From assembly GCA_003696465.1 (NCBI GenBank), contig RFHG01000032.1, positions 1 through 9,273 of the forward strand: a stretch of 9,273 nt of DNA, given 5' to 3'. The position numbers and the translations under genes were made by a program. The notes beneath the pieces were generated by a model. The model had not been told where the DNA came from. It ran no database searches and saw nothing but the letters and a program-made list of their open reading frames with translations. This DNA comes from Gammaproteobacteria bacterium. GTDB taxonomy: Bacteria; Pseudomonadota; Gammaproteobacteria; J044. Of the stretch, positions 1-6,800 are shown piece after piece (the first letter of the stretch is position 1; every line of letters starts with the position of its first letter).

Positions 1-1256
1 GCCCGCCTGAGTGCACGCAGCACCAGATTGCGCGCCAGCGGCCCCACGTAATGGGCATAGATGCTGCACAGGCGTTCCAGCTCGGCCTCCTCGAGCTGCA
101 GCCCGCCGTCCCCGCCGGCTGTGGCTTCCAGCGTTCCCTGATGGCCAGCCCAGCGTCGGTACCAGCGCCGGAACTCGTCGCGGTCGTCCTCGTCGGGAAT
201 GTCGGCCTGCAGCCGCTCGCCCAGGGCCTCAAGGGTATCGGCCTCGCGCAGGGCACGCTCCACCAGCATCCCCGCCATCGGCCCCACATGGCTGGCCAGG
301 GTCTGCTCCAGGCGCTGTTTCATCTCGGGCGTGAGGGTGCCCGTCTCGCTGGCCGTGCCCTCGTGTGCTTCCCGCGGGCTCTCCCGGCGCCGGGTGATGA
401 TGGTGCGCGACAGGCTCTCGGCGGCCGTGCCGTCGTCACGGCTGCGCTCGCAGGTGGCGAGTGCGCGGATAAAGGCATCTGCCGAATCGAAGCGCTCTTC
501 CGGTCGCGGCCGCAGGGCCTGTGCGACGATGCGGCGCAGCCGCGGCGGCACCGCCTGCCCGCGCTCGCTGGCAAAGGCCTGCTCGAGAAAGCCGTCGATG
601 CCGTCCGACAACACCTGCTCCGGCCGCGGCTTCATGCCGGTCAGCAGTTCGAGCAGAATGATGCCCGTGCTGTACAGGTCGCCGGCAGGACCGACCCGCT
701 CGCCATCCCAGCCCTCGGGCGCCATGTAGTAGGGTGTACCCACCATGTTACCGGCCTGGGTCAGTGTGTTCTGGTCGAGCCGTGCCACGCCGAAGTCGGC
801 GATCTTCACGCCCCCGTTGTCGAGCAGGATGATGTTGGCCGGCTTGATGTCCCGATGCACCACACCCTGGGCATGGGCATGGGCCAGCCCCTCGAGGATG
901 CCGCTGACAATGAGCCCGATCTCGGGCAGGCTGAAGTCGTGGGCAATGTCGATGAAGTATTGCAGCTCCTCACCCTGCACGAACTCCATGACGATATAGG
1001 GGCGCCCTTCCTCCTCGCCCAGCTCGAACACGGTGACGATATTGGGATGCAGGCAGCGGGCCGCAGCGCGGGCCTCCTGGCGAAACCTTGCGCGCCAGGT
1101 CTCGCTGCCCTCGCCACGGGTCAGGTGCGGATGGATGAGCTTGATGGCCACCTCGCGGTCGATGTCCGGGTCGTGCGCCAGGTAGACCGAGCCCATCGCC
1201 CCCTCGCCCAGCAGGGTGCGGACGCGGTACTTGCCGATGTGTGCGGGGCCGGCCAT
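1..1256 (-). CDS. Ser/Thr protein kinase with C-terminal helical repeats (3' end outside window)
   Basis: Cytoplasmic Hanks-type protein kinase that phosphorylates Ser/Thr on unknown targets. 418 residues are visible and the frame stays open to the window edge. Seen: glycine loop GEGAMGSV (17-24), VAIK lysine K39, helix-C glutamate E61, catalytic loop HRDIKPAN (134-141), DFG (154-156) and GTPYYMAPE (173-181), so all catalytic residues are present. The kinase fold ends near residue 268. A polar linker rich in Ser, Arg and Glu follows (270-310), then two copies of a helical module about 80 residues apart, with SHVGPMAGMLVERA at 322-335 and HYVGPLARNLVLRA at 402-415. There is no transmembrane segment in the visible part, unlike PknB-type receptors. 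The ATG (1256-1254) sits in TGATG with the stop of the upstream haem-sensor gene, indicating translational coupling. Inference: the membrane sensor supplies the input this soluble kinase lacks. Confidence 0.95.
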   Translation of the reverse strand, partial: MAGPAHIGKYRVRTLLGEGAMGSVYLAHDPDIDREVAIKLIHPHLTRGEGSETWRARFRQEARAAARCLHPNIVTVFELGEEEGRPYIVMEFVQGEELQYFIDIAHDFSLPEIGLIVSGILEGLAHAHAQGVVHRDIKPANIILLDNGGVKIADFGVARLDQNTLTQAGNMVGTPYYMAPEGWDGERVGPAGDLYSTGIILLELLTGMKPRPEQVLSDGIDGFLEQAFASERGQAVPPRLRRIVAQALRPRPEERFDSADAFIRALATCERSRDDGTAAESLSRTIITRRRESPREAHEGTASETGTLTPEMKQRLEQTLASHVGPMAGMLVERALREADTLEALGERLQADIPDEDDRDEFRRWYRRWAGHQGTLEATAGGDGGLQLEEAELERLCSIYAHYVGPLARNLVLRALRR

Positions 1257-2137
1257 CAGGCACCGCTCTCGCGCAACAGCTTCATGGCATTGCGCAGACT
1301 GCGCACCATGCGATTGAAGGAGCGTGCAAGCGAGGAGATCTCGTCGTTGCCACGCACCGGAATCTCTTCCACCTCATCCATGCTGGTGCTCAGGATCTCT
1401 GCCTGCTCGCTGATCCGTGCCACCCGGCGGATGACAAAGCGCTGCAGCAGGATATTGAGTGCAACCGCAAGGGCCAGAAAGACCAGCAGCATGCCGCCCA
1501 TGAATACCCAGAACTCCTTGCGCGCACGCTGCAGGGGGTATTCCGCCGGCACGGTCACGATCTGGGCACCGATGACCTCGCCCAGCTTCCAGCCGAAGCC
1601 ATTGTCACGTCCATAGCGTGCAACCACGGTCGGTGGTGCCTTCTCCGGCGTGTCGTGACAGGCGAGGCAGGCCGGATTGGTGATGCGGATCGGATGACTG
1701 ATGTAGAGCAGCCGACCGGCACTGCCCTGGCGCAGCCCCTTCAGCTCCCTGGCCTCCGGGTGATCACGGAACCACTCGATGATATCCGCCTCCCAGTCCA
1801 GGGCACGATGCTCGGGATTGGAGGGATTGAGCGCCGCCTCGCGGTAGTTGTACTCGGGATAGTCCTTTTGCAGGTATTGCACGAATTGGGTCGCGGCATA
1901 GGCCGGCACGGTCTGTGGATGGAACCGGCCATCCTGCAACTGATTGATGACGGGTCGCACCTGCTCCACGGTGTAGCTGCGTACGGCCTTGGCACTGCTG
2001 AGCAGGACATTGGCCGATTCGGTCACCTCTTCCTCGGCATGATCGGAGATCACGTGCCAGGATACCCAGGCGGCAATCCCCAGCCCGCAGAGGCTGACCA
2101 GGATGAGAATGAGGTTGAAACGCATGCGCAGCGACAT
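1256..2137 (-). CDS. Periplasmic c-type haem sensor (Tll0287/DUF3365-like) with HAMP domain
   Basis: Membrane sensor of 293 residues. Seen: transmembrane segment 1 (about 8-30), a periplasmic domain (31-207) with one CLACH (CxxCH) covalent haem c site at 157-161, transmembrane segment 2 (about 209-231), a HAMP-like linker (about 232-285) and a short tail with no kinase, cyclase or methyl-accepting output domain. The periplasmic part has the layout of the Tll0287-like (DUF3365) haem domain, including the RVTNP-like lead-in (RITNPACLACH) and a GxxxGAQIVTVP strand. Known for the family: haem-binding, proposed redox or small-ligand sensing. The ATG was chosen because GGAG lies 6 nt upstream; M5 is a weaker alternative. 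It overlaps the kinase gene by one base (TGATG), so HAMP movements may be relayed to that kinase as a separate polypeptide (inference). Confidence 0.92.
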   Translation of the reverse strand: MSLRMRFNLILILVSLCGLGIAAWVSWHVISDHAEEEVTESANVLLSSAKAVRSYTVEQVRPVINQLQDGRFHPQTVPAYAATQFVQYLQKDYPEYNYREAALNPSNPEHRALDWEADIIEWFRDHPEARELKGLRQGSAGRLLYISHPIRITNPACLACHDTPEKAPPTVVARYGRDNGFGWKLGEVIGAQIVTVPAEYPLQRARKEFWVFMGGMLLVFLALAVALNILLQRFVIRRVARISEQAEILSTSMDEVEEIPVRGNDEISSLARSFNRMVRSLRNAMKLLRESGA

Positions 2138-2177
2138 GGCAGGCTCCAGATGGGAACGGGTTTTCCGTTCATATCGA

Positions 2178-2206
2178 AGTATAAGTGTAGCCGTGGCTGC
2201 GGGAAC
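2178..2206 (-). promoter_or_regulatory. Possible promoter for the haem-sensor/kinase pair
   Basis: On the minus strand a TATACT hexamer (2183-2178) matches a sigma-70 -10 box in 5 of 6 positions and lies 41 nt before the sensor ATG. The corresponding -35 region (TTCCCG, 2205-2200, 16-nt spacer) is poor. A 6-bp hairpin (GAACGG/CCGTTC, 2154-2170) lies between it and the ribosome-binding site. The local sequence is AT-richer than the genes around it, consistent with a promoter region. Confidence 0.3.
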
Positions 2207-2218
2207 CTATACTTTGGT

Positions 2219-2374
2219 ATGGTCAAGATCGGACAGGACACGAAGGGCACGAGCCTGCAGCCAGTAGAGACGGAGGGGGCTTCCCCGCCACCCGCCCACG
2301 AAAACTGGGCCGGGGGCCCCGGCCTGCTGCTGGTGGCCATCTTCCTGGTACTGCTGTTCCTGCGACGGCGCTAG
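2219..2374 (+). CDS. Possible 51-residue tail-anchored membrane protein
   Basis: Not a recognised family. The frame encodes 51 residues: a polar N-terminal half (MVKIGQDTKG... through a Pro-rich stretch) and a C-terminal hydrophobic helix of about 16 residues (GPGLLLVAIFLVLLF) ending in LRRR. That is the shape of a tail-anchored protein or of a C-terminal sorting tail of the GlyGly-CTERM sort, but the glycine cluster is weak (AGGPG). It lies between divergent and convergent minus-strand genes and overlaps neither. There is no good Shine-Dalgarno sequence; however, TATACT (2208-2213) ends 5 nt before the ATG, which would fit a leaderless transcript. The frame is open farther upstream, but that part lies antisense to the haem-sensor gene. 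A start at 2150 would give a 74-residue version. It may be a chance ORF. Confidence 0.35.
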   Translation: MVKIGQDTKGTSLQPVETEGASPPPAHENWAGGPGLLLVAIFLVLLFLRRR

Positions 2375-2384
2375 GTCGCAGGAA
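2357..2384. terminator. Hairpin between convergent rssA and the small plus-strand ORF
   Basis: A perfect 10-bp inverted repeat, TTCCTGCGAC (2357-2366) and GTCGCAGGAA (2375-2384), with an 8-nt loop. It starts one base after the rssA stop codon and its loop holds the TAG of the plus-strand ORF. Position suits a shared bidirectional terminator, but no run of T follows on either strand, so an intrinsic terminator is unproven; it may only protect 3' ends. Confidence 0.45.
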
Positions 2385-2385
2385 A

Positions 2386-3321
2386 TCAGGCCATGCGCTC
2401 CTTGAGCAGGCTGATGGCATCGTCCATGCGTGCCACCGCGCGGCGCCCCTCCTCGATGGCCTCGGAGGCACGTTCGAACTCCATCAGCTGAATATGCGCC
2501 AGACGCGGTGCGATGAGCAGTTCGGGCGGATCGCCCGCCATGCGGCTGCGGGTGATGCGGTCCTGCATGATGTTGATGGCAGTGGCCATCACCTCGAACA
2601 TGCCCGGCCCCTCGCGGCGGAAGTCGAGCCAGTCGGGCAGGCGCTCGCTGCCCAGCAGCTCGCGCAGCCGGCCCGTGTACTTCTGCCACAGCTCGTTCTC
2701 GAGCAGCGCATCGGGCAACAGGCCGTTGCCGCGCCGCCCGCCATTGCCGGGCGCATCCTCGCGCAGGTGCTTGCCCAGGATGTCGCCATTGAGGTTCACC
2801 GCGATCACCACATCGGCACCCATGGCCCGGCACAGGGAAACCGGCACCGGATTGACCAGTCCACCATCGATATACCAGGTGTCATCCAGCCTTGCCGGCG
2901 TGAACAGGCCCGGCAGGGCAATGGAGGCGCGCACTGCGTCCGACAACAGGCCTTCCCGCAACCATACTTCGCGACCGCTCTGCAACTCGGTGGCCACCGC
3001 GCCGAAAGGCACCGGCAGGGACTCGATCTGGCCATCACTCATGTACTGACGAAAGAAGTCGAAAAGCTTCTCGCCCTGGATCAGCCCGCCACCAAACCAG
3101 CTCACATCCATCAGGCTGATGACATCGACACGGGTCAGGGTCAGCAGCCAGTCGTGCAGGCGCTGGAGATTGCCGCTTGCGTAGGCACCCCCCACCAGGG
3201 CGCCAATGGAGGTCCCGGCCACCACGTCGGGGCGGATGCCCCGGTCGGCCAGGGCCTCGATGACGCCGACATGGGCCCACCCGCGGGCCGAACCACTGCC
3301 GAGTGCCAGACCGATCTTCAT
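2386..3321 (-). CDS. rssA: Patatin-like phospholipase, RssA family
   Basis: Serine hydrolase of the patatin family with a predicted Ser-Asp dyad; 311 residues against about 300 for E. coli RssA, to which it is collinear. Seen: oxyanion loop GSGSARGW (8-15), nucleophile elbow GTSIG with Ser38 (36-40), the RssA-type segment LMDVSW (70-75) with GGGLIQGEK (77-85), and DGG with catalytic Asp152 (152-154), followed by NPVPVS. There is no signal peptide or transmembrane segment, so it is presumably cytoplasmic or peripheral. The substrate is not known for the family with certainty; lipid acyl hydrolysis is inferred. GGAG lies 7 nt before the ATG, but this region forms a 9-bp hairpin ending at the start codon. 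It lies 50 nt after the PII-like gene and is likely cotranscribed with the copper genes. E. coli rssA has different neighbours (rssB, a response regulator), so this linkage is unusual. Confidence 0.95.
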   Translation of the reverse strand: MKIGLALGSGSARGWAHVGVIEALADRGIRPDVVAGTSIGALVGGAYASGNLQRLHDWLLTLTRVDVISLMDVSWFGGGLIQGEKLFDFFRQYMSDGQIESLPVPFGAVATELQSGREVWLREGLLSDAVRASIALPGLFTPARLDDTWYIDGGLVNPVPVSLCRAMGADVVIAVNLNGDILGKHLREDAPGNGGRRGNGLLPDALLENELWQKYTGRLRELLGSERLPDWLDFRREGPGMFEVMATAINIMQDRITRSRMAGDPPELLIAPRLAHIQLMEFERASEAIEEGRRAVARMDDAISLLKERMA

Positions 3322-3350
3322 GCGCTTTCTCCATCTCGTGCAGAAAGCGC
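3322..3350 (-). promoter_or_regulatory. Hairpin covering the rssA ribosome-binding site
   Basis: Perfect 9-bp inverted repeat: GCGCTTTCT (3322-3330) and AGAAAGCGC (3342-3350) with an 11-nt loop. In the minus-strand transcript the 3' arm, AGAAAGCGC, ends directly at the rssA ATG and contains half of the GGAGAAAG Shine-Dalgarno sequence; the two leading G are in the loop. The fold would restrict ribosome access, so rssA translation may be conditional. No U-run follows, so a terminator is unlikely. Confidence 0.55.
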
Positions 3351-3371
3351 CATTAGACCATGCCGGCGCCC

Positions 3372-3716
3372 TTACTCACAGGCCTCCTGGTCGCACTCCC
3401 GGCGCGTGCGGACATGGAACAGGGTCTCCACCGGCAGGATGGCCACGATGCCGTCGCCCTCGCGTCCCGAATGGGCCGTGTCCATGATCGCCTCGGCAAT
3501 CTCCCGCGCCCGGCCACGCTCGATGAAGACCTCGATCCGCACATGTGTCATCAGCCAGTCCGGCGAGTAGAAGCTGGCATGCTCGCCGAAGCCCTTGACC
3601 CGGGTCACGCTGACACCGGGCACGCCGAGGTCGATGAGGCGTTCCTCGACCTCCTTCAGCACATCCGGCCGAATGATGGCCGTCACCTTGCGGAAGGGCA
3701 TGTCGAGATCGCTCAT
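3372..3716 (-). CDS. PII-like signalling protein with short T-loop (PII-NG-type, metal-efflux linked)
   Basis: 114-residue PII superfamily protein. Seen: the start FRKVTAIIRPDVLKEV (8-23) replaces the GlnB opening KKIEAIIKPFKLDDV; VTRVKGFG (37-44) begins the T-loop; SGREGDG (83-89) is the B-loop; VRTRRE (102-107) is the C-terminal ligand-binding strand. Only 14 residues separate KGFG from VRIEVF, against about 21 in GlnB, and the uridylylated Tyr51 motif is missing, so classical GlnD control is not expected. Possible metal ligands are H46, H58, C108 and C113. A group of PII proteins called PII-NG has been described as linked to heavy-metal efflux genes; this protein fits by context and shape. 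It probably senses nucleotide or metal status and modulates the Cus pump (inference). Its ATG overlaps the stop of the 47-residue gene (ATGA), with GGGAG 8 nt upstream. Confidence 0.85.
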   Translation of the reverse strand: MSDLDMPFRKVTAIIRPDVLKEVEERLIDLGVPGVSVTRVKGFGEHASFYSPDWLMTHVRIEVFIERGRAREIAEAIMDTAHSGREGDGIVAILPVETLFHVRTRRECDQEACE

Positions 3717-3856
3717 GACTCCAGCTCCCGCTTCAGCCGTTCGTATTCCTCGGTATCGATCTCCGCGCGTGTGAGACTCAAAGCAGCGGAAATGCTCATT
3801 GACCCTGACCCCATAATCGAACAGAGATTTACCGTGATTCTGTTATCGTGATTCAT
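3713..3856 (-). CDS. 47-residue small protein with SHOCT-like C-terminus, coupled to cusA and the PII gene
   Basis: Small ORF of 47 codons. Its ATG (3856-3854) overlaps the cusA stop codon as ATGA, and its own TGA (3715-3713) overlaps the PII-like ATG as ATGA. Such junctions at both ends are typical of translationally coupled operon genes. Residues 1-24 look unstructured (MNHDNRITVN..., then a Gly/Ser stretch MGSGSMSIS). Residues 28-45, LTRAEIDTEEYERLKREL, form a charged amphipathic segment with the pattern of the short C-terminal (SHOCT) domain: basic or hydrophobic lead, G/A-E-I, then an acidic turn and E-Y/F-x-x-L/K-K. No signal peptide or transmembrane segment. The middle contains a repeat-like GGGGTCAGGGTCAATG sequence, so the gene might be the in-frame remnant of a larger SHOCT protein. 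An internal ATG at 3799 would give a 28-residue version. Function unknown. Confidence 0.6.
   Translation of the reverse strand: MNHDNRITVNLCSIMGSGSMSISAALSLTRAEIDTEEYERLKRELES
3797..3814. repeat. Possible remnant end of a REP/RAYT-type element
   Basis: On the minus strand the sequence ATGGGGTCAGGGTCAATG resembles the GGGGTCAG(A/G)GTCAA-type stretches that I recall flanking REP-associated tyrosine transposase genes in gammaproteobacteria. Only one copy is present here and no transposase is nearby, so this would be a scar only. The resemblance is from memory and could be chance. Confidence 0.25.
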
Positions 3857-6800
3857 GATGATTTCCCCTTCATTTCGGAATGAATGCGTTTCTTCAGTTC
3901 ACGGCGCTTCCACAGGCTGTACAGCACCGGAATGACGAACAGGGACAGCAGGGGGGCGGTGATCATGCCGCCGAGCATGGGCGCGGCAATGCGCTGCATG
4001 ACTTCGGAACCGGTACCGCTGCCCAGCATGATGGGCAGCAAGCCGGCCAGGATGACGGCCACGGTCATGGCCTTGGGCCTTACACGCTGAACCGCACCAT
4101 GCAGGATGGCCTGTTCCAGATCCTGCTCGTTGCGCAGCCTGCCGTGCAGCCGTGCCTCGCCGAGCGCGTTGTCGAGGTATACCAGCATGACGATGCCGAA
4201 TTCCGCGGCCACGCCAGCCAGCGCGATAAAGCCCACCCAGACCGCGACCGACATGTCAAAGTCGAGCAGCCACAGGTACCAGAAGCCGCCGACCAGGGCG
4301 AAGGGCAGCGAGAACATGACCATGGCCGGCTCGGTCAGGTTGCGGAAGTTCAGGTACAGCAGGATGAAGATCACCAGCAGGGTGGCCGGCACCAGCAGGC
4401 GCATCTTTTCTTCCACCCGCAGCATGTATTCGTACTGCCCGGACCACTGGATGGAATAGCCGGGTGGCAGCTTTACCTTCTCCCGCACCGCCTGTTGGGC
4501 CTGCTTGACATAGGTGCCCAGATCCACGCCCTCGATATCGACAAAGGTCCAGCCGTTGAGGCGCGCGTTCTCGCTCTTGAGCATGGGCGGACCATCGCTG
4601 ATGCGGATATCGGCGATGCGTGACAGTGGAATCTGTGCGCCCGAGGGCGTGACGATGGGAAGATTGGCCAGCTTGTCGATGTCGTCACGTACATCGCGCG
4701 GATAGCGCACATTGACCGGATAGCGTTCCAGCCCCTCCACCGTGCGGGTGATGTTCACGCCACCCACCGCGGCGCCGATGATCTCGTTGACATCGCTGAT
4801 GTTGAGGCCGAACCGTGCGGCCTTGACGCGGTCCGGCACCACCTCCACATAGCGCCCGCCCTTGACCCGCTCGGAATAGGCCGAGGCGGTTCCGGGCACG
4901 GTGTTGAGCACGCCCTCGATCTGCCGGCCGATGTCTTCGATCACCTTCAGGTCCGGGCCCGACACCTTGATCCCGACCGGGGTCTTGATGCCGGTGGCCA
5001 GCATGTCGATGCGGGTCTTGATGGGTTGTACCCAGGCATTGGTCACGCCCGGCAGCTTCACCTTCTGCTGCAGTTCGGCGATCAGGTCATCGAGGGTCAA
5101 TCCCGGGCGCCACTGATCCTTCGGCTTGAGCATGATGGTGGTCTCGATCATGGTCAGCGGCGCCGGATCGGTGGCGGTATCGGCCCGCCCTACCTTGCCG
5201 AACACCCGTTCCACCTCCGGCACGGTGCGGATCATGCGATCGGTCTGCTGCAGCAGCTCCGCCGCCTTGCCGATGGAGATGGCCGGCAGGGTGGTGGGCA
5301 TGTACAGCAGGTCTCCCTCTTCCAGCTCGGGCATGAACTCGGAACCGAGCTGCTTGAGCGGATACCAGAGCGTGGCCATGGCGGCGAGTGCGATGGCCAG
5401 CGTGAGCCAGGGATGATGCAGGAGCCCCTTGAGCAGCGGCTGGTAGCCCCGGATCAACACCCGCGAGATGGGGTTGGCCTCCTCCGAGGGGATGCGGCCA
5501 CGGATGAAATAGCCCATCAGCACCGGCACCAGGGTCACCGAAAGCCCGGCCGCGGCCGCCATGGCATAGGTCTTGGTGAAGGCCAGCGGGGCAAACAGGC
5601 GCCCTTCCTGTGCCTCGAGCGAGAACACCGGCACGAAGCTCAGGGTGATGATGAGCAGGGAGAAGAACAGCGCCGGCCCCACCTCGACCGAGGCATCGCG
5701 CATGATCTCCCAGCGGGTGCGGCTGCCAGGCTGGGCCCCGCCATGGGCGGCACTCCAGTGATCGAGGTGCTTGTGCGCGTTCTCGATCATCACGATGGCC
5801 GCATCCACCATGGCACCGATGGCAATGGCAATGCCGCCCAGCGACATGATGTTGGCATTGATGCCCTGGGCGTTCATCACCATGAAGGCGGCCATGACAC
5901 CAAGCGGCAGGCTGATGACGGCCACCAGCGAGGAACGCAGGTGGAACAGGAACACCAGGCACACCAGGGCGACGACGATGAATTCCTCGATGAGCTTTTC
6001 AGTCAGGGTGTGCACCGACCGCTTGATCAGCGCCGAGCGGTCGTAGGTGGGCACGATCTCCACCCCCTCGGGCAGGCCAGGCTTGAGCGCCTCCAGCTTT
6101 TCCTTGACCTTGCGAATCACCTCCAGCGCATTCTCGCCGTAACGCATGACGATGATGCCGCCAACCACCTCGCCCTCGCCGTCCAGCTCGGCCACACCGC
6201 GGCGCATCTGCGGCCCCAGCCGCACCTCGGCCAGGTCGCGCACCAGGATCGGGGTGCCGTCCTTATCCACGCCCACCGGGATGGTCTCGATATCCTCGAC
6301 CGAGCCCAGATAGCCGCGGGTGCGGATCATGTATTCGGCCTCGGCCAGCTCGATGACCGAACCGCCCACTTCCTGATTGCCCTTGCGTATGGCCTGGCGC
6401 ACCCGTGACAGGGGAATGCCGAAGGCGCGCAGCCGGTCGGGATCGACCACCACCTGATACTGCTTGACCATGCCGCCGACCGTGGCCACCTCGGCCACGC
6501 CCGGCACCGTCTGCAGCTCGAACTTGAGGAACCAGTCCTGCAGGCTGCGCAGTTGCGACAGATCGTGCCTGCCCGTGCGATCGACCAGGGCATATTCGTA
6601 CACCCAGCCCACGCCGGTGGCATCTGGACCGAGCTGGGGGCTCACCCCCTCCGGCAGGTCCTTGGTGGCCTGGTTGAGGTACTCCAGCACCCGCGAGCGG
6701 GCCCAGTAGGGGTCGGTGCCATCCTCGAACAGGACATACACATAGGAGTCGCCGAAGAAGGAATAGCCGCGCACCGTGATGGCACCCGGCACCGAGAGCA

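Noticed and set aside
51..1616. 521-codon plus-strand open frame
   Set aside because: It lies antisense to the kinase and haem-sensor genes, has no domain-like pattern, and arises from GC-rich codon bias on the opposite strand.
1241..2374. 377-codon plus-strand open frame
   Set aside because: Most of it is antisense to the haem-sensor gene; only its last 51 codons (from 2219) were kept as a possible small gene.
5026..6408. 460-codon plus-strand open frame, His/Gly/Arg/Gln-rich
   Set aside because: Fully antisense to cusA; low-complexity composition is the usual mirror of a GC-rich gene.
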